Positions 39,117 to 51,600 of a DNA stretch of 64,000 nucleotides are shown piece by piece (position 1 is the first letter of the stretch; every line of letters begins with the position of its first letter). The position numbers and the translations under genes were made by a program. This DNA is from Eucalyptus grandis. Its lineage: Eukaryota > Streptophyta > Magnoliopsida > Myrtales > Myrtaceae. The notes below the pieces were generated by a model. It was not told the DNA's origin and searched no databases. It was given only the letters and a program-made list of their open reading frames with translations. The stretch lies in assembly GCF_016545825.1 (NCBI RefSeq), contig NC_052613.1, positions 5,456,001 through 5,520,000 on the forward strand, given 5' to 3'.

Positions 39117-39640
39117 AGTATGGCATCATAAAAAGGGCACGTGGGCTCGGTGAATTGATGCATTACTTTGGCGAACTAGTGCCTAAGAGAATGCACGTGG
39201 GGCCCAATGTTTCAGTATGGCATCGTTAAAATGACACGTGAGCTTAGTGAATTGATGCATCACTTTAGCAAACTAGTACCTTAAAGAATGCATATGGGTC
39301 CAGTATTGAGTGTGGCATCATGAAAGGGACACGTGGGCTCAGTGATTCGATACATCATCTTGGCGAACTAGTGCCTAAGAGAATGCGCGTGGGCCCAATG
39401 TTTAAGTATGTCATCTTGGCGAAGAGGTTGCCTTAGAGAATGCACGTGGGCTCGGAGACTCGGTACGTCATCCTAGAGAATGCACGTGGGCTCGATGACT
39501 AGATATCCCACCTTGAATAATGTACGTGGGTCAATGAGTAGGTAGGTCGTCTTAGAGAAGGCACGTGGGCTCGGAGACTTGGTACGTCATCTTGGAGAAA
39601 GCACGTTGGCTCGACGACTAGATCTTCCATCGGGGGGAAT
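39117..39640. repeat. ~96-bp tandem array with CACGTG motifs in solo LTR S4
   Basis: Three long units start near 39117, 39214 and 39310 with AGTRTGGCATC and contain GAACTAGTGCCTAAGAGAATGC. They are followed by shorter, ~40-base degenerate units up to about 39640. Exact CACGTG occurs seven times (39138, 39194, 39235, 39330, 39443, 39483, 39562), with near-misses in between. Confidence 0.88.
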
Positions 39641-40263
39641 TTATGGTATTGATTGAAATGACCAAGAGATGGTCCAATTGACATGCAATCGATTCAGTTG
39701 ATTGATTGATATTTCGATTTGTTGTGATTGATTGGGTACCTATTATGAATCATGCTAATATGTAGGTGGAATCTGAGGCTAAGGTAAGTCCTCTAACCTG
39801 TATGTGCATAGGCAGCCCATATGACATATTGGTTTACTAATCGGGTCTTGGGGGTAGAACTTGCTGAGACGTTGTCTCACTGGTTATTGAATAATCATTT
39901 TCAAGCCCTTAGATGGCGGTCACGAAGGACCGGAAGCCCTAGAGTCTGGGGAGGTGGAGATTGAAGGATCGTCAATGTGTCCGGCTAGTGGGTCATAGAA
40001 CCATTACCTTTTGTAGAGCCGATAGATTTTGTAAATAGCTTGTTGTTGTAAATAAACAAGTTTGTTTATAAAAGGTTTATTTGGGTTGTGAAAAATTTGG
40101 AGTCCTACTTTCCTATCCTATTGTTTTATTTTCCTGGGGATTATTTATATGCTTCCGCATGCGTATATTAAATGAATGGGTCGGCGATGTGTCCTGGGAT
40201 ATCGCTATTAATCGACTAAGGAGGGATGTGCACGTGCTCAGAAGATTGGGGCGTGACATCCTA

Positions 40264-42982
40264 AGATAGCCTCACGCTCATGGTATTTCTGATGAGCTCT
40301 CTGCAAAATGGCTTTAGCTAAGGACTCTTTGGTTGGAATCCCCCAACCATGGCTCAACACGTGGCAGTTGCAACAAATACAATTTGGACTCCAGCACAGG
40401 AAATGAAAGCTGGTGCTTCAAAGTGTGTGCTTTTCATTGGACACCTAAAGCACGAATGATAACCATTATGGCTAGAGATTGATTTGTGGAAGAGAAATAT
40501 ATTTTTCTATTTATATTCTTGGATGAGTTTTTGAGTGAAAATATATATTTGATAACAACACAAAATTTTTCCCTCTTCGGCAGCGACGAACGGCAGGGGT
40601 AGCAGTGATCGGTCGTGACGAACGATGGCGCTAGTGGACAACAATCAGTGATGGCGACGACAATTGGTAGGTGGCGGCAAGTAGCGGAGGGAACTGATGG
40701 CGAGTGGCCAAGGAGCGACGGCAGATGGTGACTAGGGACGGTGGCGGGAGCGGCAAAGTGGCGGCCGACAGATGGTGAACAACCGTGGCGGACGGCGGAC
40801 GGCGGAAGGCGACAACAGATGGGCAGCCGGCTAGTAGCAAGAATAAATGATGAGAGGAGTTTTTACTTCTCATTTATGTTCTAAATATAAAGAAGTAAAA
40901 ACTGTTACTTTTGATTTTTATTTCAAACTTATTTTTGGAGTAAAAATCTATTTTGAAATATAAAAATAAAATAATTTTTCCAAATAATTTTAGAAACAAG
41001 TGTGGAATAGAAATATAATGATTATCGTATGCACTCCTAAGTGCTGCGGTTACTTTGGTGCAATCCGACAACATCTTGCGAATTTACATGTCTACCCTTG
41101 TGGACCTGAGAGAAGGGGGAGGGACCTCCCGCACACCTCGCTCTTGGAAGACATGGAGCGCATACACGGCGAGGATCGTCCCTCTGGCTTGGCGAAGGGG
41201 CGCGTGGGCCGAGCGTGTTGTGAACGTGACAATTATCAAGAGTGGGCTGGGAAGTCAGTTTGGACAGAGATACGCAGCGATGAGGAGTCCCGGTGATGAT
41301 GATCGGTGTCAACTGCCTTAGCTAGGGGATGGGTCAGATCATTATGGTCATCCGTTGTTTTCTGGTCTCTCCATTATTCATCTTTCTTTCTTTCTTTTTC
41401 TTTTTTCCTTTTTTATATTAAAACTTTTTAATAATGGTATTTTTTTCTGAGTATTTCCACGTGGATGATGATTAGGCGAATCATGGGATTTGCTTTTGAA
41501 GATTAGATTTATATGATAGAAAAATGAAGGATTACTTTGAGAGTCCAGACATCGGATTGCACTAATTGCGTCCATTGTATATGCGTGTTATTGCAATTGA
41601 AATTGTAGCTTTACACACTCATTCAACGTGCTCTTCCTCGGTATTACAATGAGATCTTTAAAATTATGCAAATAAAAAATGTCACTATTGTTGCGTTGAA
41701 TGAACGTGGACGTCACACACATGTCTGACCCAAATAATTGGACTACACAAATCATGTCTATGTAATTATCTTTTTTATTTTCTCTGTTGCAGTATAAAAT
41801 ATTATTCAAAGTGTAAAAATTTATGGAAGAAAATGATATGTGCATTTGCACGTGAAGACCTATATTTTGCAAGGGTTACAGACGCCTAACATTCGTAAAA
41901 AGGCATTGTGTAAATAGCAAGATTTGTAGAAAGAAAAAATCAAAAAATAAACAGTAACAGTTACTTGAAATGTGCACAAAATGTATTATGATAACAATAC
42001 TCCCAAATCACGAAATCCCAGTGACGGACACGTGATGGGGCGAAAAACGTGCCCCTTCCCTGTGAGGGCCGAGGTAGCTTCCTCTTCTCGAGACAACGTA
42101 CCCTCGCGAAGCACTGCTTTAATCTTGGCATTCGTTTATTATTATATTTGGCATTTTTCTTTATTAATATCAATACAATAATTATGTAAAAAGATAGAGA
42201 AATAATAAGAAATAGCTTCACGGGTAGGTTTTGAAAAAGAATAAACTCTTGAACTGATTTTATTGAGTCAAATAAACTCTAAATATCACAAAATTGTGGA
42301 TGCGAAACAATTTGAAAACGGAACACTTGGGAAGCAATTGTCCTGCCTTGCTTACCAAGAAAACTTTCAGACTTTCACATCTATATATTTACCTTAAGAG
42401 TTGTCACTAACTTTCTTGGAGGCCGGTTAGGAACTAAGCGCGCGAGGTGGCTTTACTTCCACGAACTAGAGATTCAGATCTGGGGATTTGACTACACTAA
42501 TAGTCTAATTAACGCACTTTCAGTACTTAATCTCGCTTTGGTTATCGAAAACATGAATCATGCAATCCTTCCACTTTTAATTCCCTAAACATGTTCCTCT
42601 ACATGTCTATGCACAATCGAACTCAACTTAATAGGCCATATATACATATGTCCACATCCAAGTGATCAAAACAAAAACACAAATCAAGTACAACGATAAT
42701 GAAATAATTAAAGTTTAGTAAGTAAAACCCGATACGAGTCAGGTAGAGAGTACACAAGGCTTTGTTATTACACCTCGGGACAAGATTGCCCCGAGAGTGG
42801 TGTATAAAAATAAGTGTGGATTGAGTTAATAAATGTAAATTTATTGATCTAAATATATAGAAGTCAAATTCCATTGTGATAAGAACAAGACTAGTCATGA
42901 ATACTAAACTAGTAATTAAAATAGAAATAAAAACACATAAATACTATCTAATCTTTTTTTTTAATCTTTTTGAGATAATAAA
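40264..42982. other. Flank between the TE nest and copy B; no gene seen
   Basis: This continues the pre-insertion sequence of 17179. It is AT-rich with a GC-rich patch at 40570-40830 and a further open but unrecognised stretch at 41000-41320. I found no family resemblance in any frame and no splice-supported gene model. Confidence 0.45.
40458..41026. mobile_element. Possible small DNA transposon (MITE-like)
   Basis: GATAACCATTAT at 40458 and ATAATGATTATC at 41015-41026 form an inverted pair (11 of 12), and AT-rich sequence next to both ends also matches loosely in inverted orientation. The centre is a GC-rich repeat of GGCGGC/GACGGC type. No target duplication could be fixed and there is no transposase. 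Confidence 0.35.
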
Positions 42983-45900
42983 TCGTTTGTCTTTCCTGCT
43001 CACCTCCGCTAACTCAAATCATAAGGTTAAATTTCAAATAAGCAAAGGCTAAAAATCATGATGCGATGACCCGTCAATCGCTCGATGCGACGATCCAATG
43101 CACGACAACAAAATTCAGATAAAAACGAAGCAAAGGCAGAAATCAAATGTAGAAAGCGAAACAGCTCTAGAGAATACTAAGGAAGGAGACAGCCCCGGTT
43201 TCGTCGGGGGCAATAACAAATCTTGATTTGGAATCGGCCACGGAACGGAACAACACGATCGGAGTGCGCGATGCCGGTGACGACTCAATCTTGGTTACGA
43301 TGTCTCGGTTGAACAGCGGTGATGGTGAAATGGCCGTGCAGTTATAATCAGCAACTCTGTCCAGTGATCGGCTTATAGCTTAGCGGTTGTCGTCGAAGTC
43401 TATGAAGTGATGTGAGCGCGAGACGATGATGCGATGGTGGTTCCGGGGCTGGTCAGGAGAGCAGCCTCTACACGGTGACGTTGGCTTCTTTCCGTTCAAC
43501 GAAATATCCCGTGAACAGGGGAGGACAGAGGCCAAAAACCAGCGCCTCGGATGGATGAAGATGTACAGGAAACTCGTGAGTAGCGCTGATCAAAATCAAC
43601 ATGCCTCTGATCACGAATGCGATGGAATGAATGCACGAACCGTGCGGGGTCGGTGATTTCGGTTAGGGAACGAATTCCACCATTATTGGCAAATTTGGTC
43701 CCTGAATTTTTTCATGAAATGTAATGACAATCCAATCACATAAATTGAGATGTCGCTTGCTGATGGAGTTACAGACGGGGAATTAAGAAACCTAACACGA
43801 ACTCAGATTCAACGTCAATATACATGAATCTATTGAATAAGCCATATCCAATCTATTGAATTATGGATCGGAGTTGTTAGCTCACAATGCCCTGTGAGGG
43901 CAAAGCAAACTTTGATCCTTTAATTTAGCTACAATGACTAAATTCGCTCAAGCTGCCTCGCCCAGCTGCCCAGGGTTTCCTCCCAGAAGGCAGGATCAGG
44001 CGCGCACCTTCAGCACCTACTGCCCGCACTCCTTTGCCCAGGTTCAGCCCTGCCCGCCCGACATCTCCAAGTTCCACTGCCCCGTAAAGGACTCCGCCGG
44101 TACGACATGTGAAGAAAAGTAATTCATATGGGAACCTGAAAGTTTGCAGGAAAGCATGCTCAAGGAATTAAAATAGCAGCTGAAGGCCTTTCAGTAGGAC
44201 TTAAGCCATTGCTGGATATACGATTCAATTTGATTCTGATTCTAATTCTGATTACGGACTAATTGATTCAATCAATTGGTAAGATTAGATATTTAGAACG
44301 TAAAATATTAAAACGTTATCTTGTATATTTTTTCCTATTTTATCTTTTTAGTATTATGAATAGGCTTATGTACATGTGCAAAACATGTAGCAATACAATC
44401 CATAGTTCCTTCAATATTTTTCATTTCTATAAAAAATGAAGGTAATTGTATCGATAACTCACGAGATTCGTGCCGGCCTCGTAGAATACAGTTACCCCAG
44501 CGGAAATGGAGATGAGATTGAAGAAGAGCCTGAGCATTGGGATGATCCCATATCAGCGTCTTCCACTTTTCCTCACCTTCCACCTCAATATGTGGAAGGT
44601 CCTCAATATCAATGAATCGCAATTGCAAAGGGATCCTGTTCAACTCTGGGCATTTGATCACCATCAAATTTTCCATGGAATCGCAAGTTATTGGGACTTT
44701 GCATATGTTCTTCAGCTGGGGTAGATCCTGTAGCCACAAATGCTTCAATTTTGGAAGCATAACAACTCCTTCTTGGTCTTGTCCCGCTCCGCTTATCATC
44801 TCCACCATTCTTTTGCAGCCTAAGGCATCGACACGTTGAAGATTTCGAAGATGGAACAGCCACTCATGCAAAAACAGCTTTCTCATGTTATGGCAATTTC
44901 TTACCGAAAGCCATTCCAAAGAAATCCCTTCAACCGGCATGTATGGGGGAGGACCTCTGATAATCTCCTCCATGCTCTCACAATAGAATAATATGATATC
45001 TCGCAGATTGGGGAAGTGGGGCAGCCACTCAGATTCTACCACTCTCTTCATTTTATCACACCCTGAAACATAAATCTCTTCTAGACTAGGAGGTCTGGGG
45101 CAGGTTGCGGTGGTGGTGATGCTATCCCCACCATTTCCTCACAATTATGTATTGCAATCTCTCGTAAATGTGGAAGGTAGAATTTAGGCCCGTGCCCAAA
45201 GAGATACTTCAGTTTCGGACATTTCCTTATTATCAAAACCCTAAGGCTTGGGAAGAGGAGAGGGGTTGGGGCTGGGGCAGGAGAGTCACGGATGTTGATT
45301 ATTTCTTCATCTTGTCCTCCATTGAGCACCCACAAGTTTTTCAATTTGACTATTATTAGCTTCTCAAGGTTTTCAAGCAAACTCACGTTAGACAAATTTG
45401 TTGTACCATCGCAATCGATTACTCTCAATACCTGCACATCTTGAGGAATCAAAATACAAACGCCACTGCCATTAATTTCCCCTCCCACGCTCACAATAGC
45501 TTGACTCCTCGTTGCAATGTCGACACCCCTCTCACAATTCTCAAATTGAGCATCATCATTTACTTTCATATAATCCTTCAATTCTTCTTGATGCACGTTG
45601 AGATTGTAATACCGAGGGTTATTTCTCTTCTCAAAAGCTACCCTCACAAACTTGTTGAAATCATCCACATCTTCAAAGTAGCATTCAAGGGTCTCCAACG
45701 CCCACAAATTTGTAATGTCTTCTCCATTTACTATATGAACTTTAAGATATTGCAAGTTTCGCAAAGCCCCCAATGTTCCTTTGGGTAATCTATCTATGCG
45801 TGTATGAGATAGGTCAAGGTATCTCAAATTCACCAGCATTTCGAGACCCTCGAGCGCTTCAACCCTAACAGAATAACAAATATCCAACTTTCTCAAAGAT

Positions 45901-48900
45901 TTGAGCTTCCCTAAAAAAGGAATACGGCGCAAGCCCGGACAATATTGAAGCAATAGTGCTCTCAAGTTTACCAAGTCTGAAATGGAATTTGGAAGTTCTT
46001 TGAGGCAACATCCACTCAAGTTTAGAACCTTTAGCCCCAATAATTGTATGAAGAAAGAATCAGGGATGACCTCACAGAACAAGCTTCCATTCAATAGAAA
46101 AGTCGATAGTTTAGGACAATTTGGTGACATGTTCAAGGGAAATTCTTCAATATTATTCTCCATCAGAGAAATTTTCTCCAAAGCATCCGTCCAATATTCT
46201 TCAGATGGTATCCTCCTCAACCCTTTTCTCGCTTTTACAATCGAAGTCACACTCATGATGTGTAATGCCATGTCTCTAATCAAATCGTGCATCTTCATCA
46301 TGCTCCCATGAACTTCCAATAGGCAAACATTTACTAGTTTGTTCAGTATGGTGAGGCCTCTAATGTATTGTTTCTCCCTCGTATTCAATCGACCAATCAA
46401 TCCTTGATCAATAAAGAATTCTATCAACTTGAACTTGTCAATCAATTCATCTTCTGGATAAAGTGCACAAGATAAGAAACACTGTTGAATTTCATGATTA
46501 CCAAGGCACTTGTAACTGAATTCCAATTTCATTAAGACTTGCGTTTCCATATCCGTTTTCCCCATATCTGATTCTCTTAATTTCTCCAAGTAATCCTTCC
46601 ATTCAAACACATCGGTCACTCCTCGCATGCTCCTTGCCATTGTGATGATTGCAAGCGGCAAGCCTGCACATTCTCGAACAATGGACTCCACAACTGGTCT
46701 AGTTTCCAAATTAAGGGTCACTTCGGATCCAAGCTCCTCCAAAAATAAGCTCTCAGCTTCTATATGAGATAAAGGTTCTATTTTTATCATTTCTTGACAC
46801 TGCATTTGGCGGCATACCTCGAAGGATCGAGTGGTTAAGACCAACTTGATATTATCTGCTTTATCTGGGATTCCCACCTCTTTAAGATCAAAGTGTTTCC
46901 ACATGTCATCAAGGATTACTATAAATTTGCCACTTTCCATTAAACAATTGCACAACTTTGTTGCTCGTTTCCTCATATCCTTTTCTTGTTGTATGTCCAA
47001 ACCTAGTCCCTCCCCAATGGCGTCTTGCAACCTTTGTGTGTTGAAATCTTGTGACACAGTGATCCATAACACTTTGCCATCATTTGTTTTTTCAAGGAGT
47101 CTATTATGTGTGTGCACCATAATAGTCGTTTTACCAACACCCCCCATTCCATAAATGCCAAGTCGGGATATTTGATTTCCTACTAGATACTCTAAAATCT
47201 TCATAGTATTTATTTGAAATGCCTCTCCCACCATATTTTCTTCTAGCAATTTACTGGCTTTGGTCTCTCTCGCCTTCAATAGTCCTTTGCCTTGTATCCT
47301 AATGTCTTCTGCCTCTCGCATTAGTATATCCACCTGTTGATGTGGTGGCAAACAATCCTCGCTTGCTGCTTCAGTACAATCAATTCTAAGCTTCTCCACA
47401 TTCGCCAACCAATTCGCAACTTCCATTCTCAGCTTCTTTAGACATAGAGACGCAGCAAAATTTAACTCATCCCTTACGTCGACTTCTTTTCTATAGAGTA
47501 GTTCTAGTTTTCTTTTCAAAGCTTTATTCTCTTCAAAGTTGCTCCCTGTGTTTGGATGGTACGTTATAGGCACCCCCTCATTCATATCTAATTCTGCAAT
47601 TTAAAATTTCCATCGGTTAGAGTCTCATGATAGCATTCTTGCGGCCCCATAATAATGTAACTGGTGATACATGAGGATTAATTTTTGTATAAAATTATAG
47701 ACCTGGTAATGACGATTGGCCTAGTAAGCCTGTTCCACGAGGTAGGATCTGAGAAGGTGGAGGAGCGTTATTTGGGGCTTGTGATAATGATGGAATACAT
47801 GGATCCATGTCCATCAGAGTTTCTGACTGACATGTGACTAATTGGCTTTTCCATGATGATGGTGGCATGGTTGGATTCTGCTGCGCTGTCTCCAGATTGA
47901 TGTATTGATGTAGAATATTTCGACGTTGAGGCGGCACCGAAGCTGCTAGCGATAAAATATTCAATTGTAAGATCAATCAACAATTGGACTTTTGAATCAA
48001 GCCATCGTTACAGATAAAACAACATCTAAAACTTGATCACACAAAATATATACAATGAAAATCAACATCTGCGGAAGTTAAATATTTTGATGAAAGAAAC
48101 GGTGCAATAAAAAGGAAGTGATTTTGGACATATGGAACATGCAATGATGCTCGACGTATACATGATTGGAGACCCTTGTTGATATCTTGTCTGAAAACGC
48201 ATCATATGTTAGATTTTGATAAAATAATCTAGGGATATTTGAGGATCTAACGGAACCACGGTAGCAATGTAAATAAATCCAGACGCACCTTGTGATGATG
48301 ATGGGCCAATTGTATTTGTTGTCGGCTCTAGAACTAGCGAATCAACGAAATTTGAATGCTGTGATGCAATTGAGGGATCTGCGTCCATCGGAGTTAGAGA
48401 AGGAAACCGACGGACATCATTCCCATCTTTCTTGTCACACCTTGGGGGAAGCTGACCAGGGTGTTGGACAGTGTCAATCGGACTTGCATTGCTGCATACA
48501 GGATCCACTTCCACTTCACACGGTTGACCACAACCCCGCCAACGATTTGCGCCGTCCACATCAGGGAATGAATCAATTTGTAATGATGATACCACTGTCG
48601 GATCGTGCAGCTCATTCGTTTGTATTTCCTCGAAATTGTTTACAATTTCATCACGAGATCCATGAAAATTCTCCAGCAGAGAGTGGTGATTATTTGACCA
48701 ATTTGTTGAATGTAGCAGCGAATCTGGAGTGATTCCATCTGCAAATTGTTCGTCAAAGCTTAGATATTGTTCCTTTGAATATTAGGGAATGCTGGTCGTA
48801 GTTATGTTAATGAGTAGAGGAATGGGTAAAACATCACCTCCAATGAACTCCTGCAGCTCATTTGACATACTGTTGCGAAGGACCTGATCATTTGGGAATG

Positions 48901-50737
48901 ATGATAGCCCTATTGAATTTTGTTGTTCCCTCCCTGATTCAAGATGAGTTGGTAGCTGTGGAAGCGCCGGTAGCTCACTTAGATCAAGAGAACATAAAGT
49001 CGGCCAGTCCATTGGAAGTTGCTGGACAGACGAAGCAATTTCACTTCCATATGTTGCATCCAACCTATGGTTCGATAGATCGGGTTGCTGGGAGGTATCT
49101 AGACTATCCAGAGACATATCACTAGTAGGCAAATACACTTGATCCTGAGGGCATGCTGAAGGAGTACCAATTCCAGTCCACCTATAGCAAGATGGTTGCT
49201 GCGGCGCGCACCAGGGTTGATTCGAGTTCTGCGTGTCGTTGGGATTCCATGCATCGTCACTTGGGAGTACACTTTGACTTGCGCCAAAAACTGTTCTTTC
49301 CATTCCTTCGTCCGATGTGCCTCCCGTGCTTTTATCCAACCCGCTGCCTTTACCATTAAATGTCTCCAAGGCTTCTGCTCTCACTGGATCTTTAACTTTC
49401 TCGCAAGCTTTGATACCATGGTCTGGAATTCCAGCGAGGTGCGCCCGGATCCTTGGAGTACTTCCGGCAAACTCGTTGCCACAAAACTTGCACCTCCACC
49501 TTCTGTTCTGCAAATCGTCCACATACTCACGAAATCGATCTCGCTCTTTAGGCATTCTTTTTGCTATTACCTACAAAGAGGACATGAGATGAAAGACAGA
49601 AAATGCCACGCAAAAGCACAGAACTGTTAAAAACAGACAAAATCAATAAAACAAGATGCATATAGAAACGTAAAGGACTCCAAAGTTATGTTAACAGTTA
49701 GCTGGCCAGATAGACTTGATATCAAGGCAAAATCCTCGAATCCTCTTAACAGAGCCAAACCACCTGAGTTGTGTATGCCCAAAGTACAGAGATCTCTCTC
49801 CTTATTTCACCAGGATCAAAAGCGAAGCTAGAGAGAGAAACGCTAGATCTACACAGCGGAAATTAACAAAAGAAAATTAGATTATATTTACCGAAAAAAG
49901 GAAGGAAAACTTCTGGATTATCTGAGCAGGAGAACACGCCTTGAAAGGAGAATCTCAAGCAGCCCAGTGGATCCAGAGGAGCATCAAGAGTGCCAGGTAA
50001 TTGTCGTCGAAAGGAGTGGGTGGTTCTACTTAAGAAAACGCGTTCACCTTTGACCCTATTTCAGCTTTGGCTGTAGGAACACAATGTGCAGCCAAGAATT
50101 TTTGAGCCTACTTATCATTTTTTTCCCCACCCGAAATAGTACAAATTACATAAAGATTTTTTAAAAACAGTGAACCAAATGAGGTGGAAAGCTATTATTG
50201 AACGTTAAAATATGGTTCACTTAATTGCCAAACTCTCTCGACTTTGCAAAGAAAATGAAAAATCAAAAACAAAACTTATCTAAAAAGGCTACCGCGCTAG
50301 TGGGAAAAAAGAGCAAAGCCATAAATATTGTCTCAAATTTAGAACTTTACCTACACTAATCACTTATGCCCATATAAAAAAGGCTTTTTCGTTTACAAAT
50401 CCGAACAAAACGGCTTAGATTGCAATGTCAATGTCTAAGGAAATTCTACGGTCTAGTCTAACAATTCACGAGACCGGTTTCATACTCAATTTGGATTGTT
50501 GATAAAAAAGAAAAACAAATTCCGCCCAAAGAATGATTTTAAAAAGAAATATTAACTTATTAATATTTAAGAAATATTATTATTGACGTCTAAATTTTTT
50601 ACTCAAAGGCCTTATTCTTTAGCGATCAAATCCGTTGATAATTTGACTCCTAATAAAAATACATTTGTAATACCGCATCCTCAATCTCTATTGCGTTCTA
50701 CATTCTTCCGCGTTCAATATTGTAGTTATTTTCTAAT
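42983..50737. repeat. Segmental duplication, copy B (BED-NLR block)
   Basis: Direct-orientation partner of 2794-16131. The order matches: conserved non-coding start, NLR 3' flank, the four-exon BED-NLR, presumed 5' UTR exon (left edge 49892) and AT-rich upstream region to CTAAT at 50737. It lacks both solo LTRs of copy A and thus preserves their empty sites. From 42983 to 44334 it holds no gene I can support. Confidence 0.8.
44335..49555 (-). pseudogene. BED-NLR copy B, frameshifted in the LRR region
   Basis: Exons match copy A one to one: 48838-49555, 48289-48738, 47703-47942 and a last exon from 47593. The BED finger (Cys22, Cys25, His39, Cys51), P-loop GMGGVGKTT, kinase-2 ILDDMW, GLPL and MHD are all present. 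Exon 2 is 30 bases longer (ten extra residues); exon 3 is 9 bases shorter. Compared with copy A there is a net +2 base change at about 45085-45120, just after the AIHNCEEMVG LRR segment. The frame then stops at 45081 after 1306 codons, while the homologous final LRR part continues in another frame (44335-45051, about 238 residues). It is either a pseudogene, a naturally truncated NLR or an assembly error; the otherwise well-kept frame suggests a recent event. Confidence 0.8.
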
Positions 50738-51600
50738 TGTTGACACCCAAAAATACCCATACGGGTATGTGCCAGGCACAAGGGACAAAAAGCTTTGAAA
50801 GAGTCATCGCAACCATATATGGGCCATAATTTACATTAGCATGGCCCATAAGTATTTTAAAAAAAAAAAAGGATAATTAAGGATTTTGAGGAATTTTGGG
50901 TTGACCTTCGATAGACCAAGACATGTGATATCATGATGAAGTAACAGGGCACCACGCATTGAAGCCAAAGATCAATGATGAATATGCAACCTTGGCAATA
51001 AAGATAGGCAGGAACAGGTTAAAAGGCGCCAAATTTGAAAGATGAGCGATTAATACTTGTTGAGTAAGCCATGACATAATTGTCGAACAAGCATGGATAA
51101 GGCGGTTCAACTTGAAACGTGGAGCGACTCTTGAGAAGGAAGTAACTAATCATTGACAATTACCAAGTTAGCCTATATATACCACAAGCCATCTAATAGA
51201 GAGCCCTTTGGGAACAAAATACAAAATTACTCTATATTGCCTTTATCTTTACTTAACCTTAGCCTAGTTGTAGCTTAAAATTTCCATCGTAGATTCAACT
51301 CTTGCGAGTGTCTATCTCAGGAGATGCTGTCAATTAGATTATAGTACTAACCCATTGTCCAGTGTCGCCAATTAAATTCCGGCATTGTGTCCTCATCCTT
51401 ATCTAGAGACGGTGTTCATTAAATGTCACTTTGATCCAGCGATGTTGATTAGATTCTAATATTGTATTCGCATATGCATCTAAAAGCAGTGTGTACTAGA
51501 TGTTATTATCATTGTCCAATGTCGTCGATTAGATTCCGACGTTATGTCCTCATATCCATTTTAGACTGTGGTGTTCATCAACATCCAACATCATTGCTTT
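50738..51600. mobile_element. LTR-like fragment starting at the end of duplication copy B
   Basis: TGTTGACACCCAAAAATACCC begins at 50738, directly after CTAAT, the last base pairs shared with copy A. TGTTGACACCC is a frequent plant gypsy LTR start. At about 51355-51590 there are three degenerate ~80-base direct repeats, each with a C(C/T)A(G/A)(T/C)G-TCG-ATTA(A/G)ATTC core (51358, 51436, 51517). I could not find the other end or a second CTAAT after a CA terminus, so the element is probably truncated or ends further right. Confidence 0.45.

Larger units (their letters stand above)
17180..40258 (-). mobile_element. Solo LTR S4 (Ty3/gypsy-like), split by nested elements
   Basis: The two parts are 17180-18904 and 38204-40258, about 3.8 kb once the insertion is removed. 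The left end reads CGTGACATCC (probably TGTGACATCC) and the right end GGGGCGTGACA. Both sides carry the target duplication TCCTA (17175-17179 and 40259-40263). Read on the minus strand it starts TGTCACGCCCC, like S1 and S2, and the hairpin TGAGACaacGTCTCA (39864-39878) is inverted relative to S1 and S3, hence the minus orientation. A tandem array with CACGTG motifs lies at 39117-39640. No gag or pol is present. This is the oldest layer of the nest. Confidence 0.75.

Noticed and set aside
41000..41321. Open frames of ~90-98 codons on both strands
   Set aside because: Overlapping frames on both strands with no recognisable family or splice context.
43426..43656. Possible small gene in the NLR 3' flank of copy B
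   Set aside because: Copy A has a stop in the matching frame and the changes between copies do not look like purifying selection.
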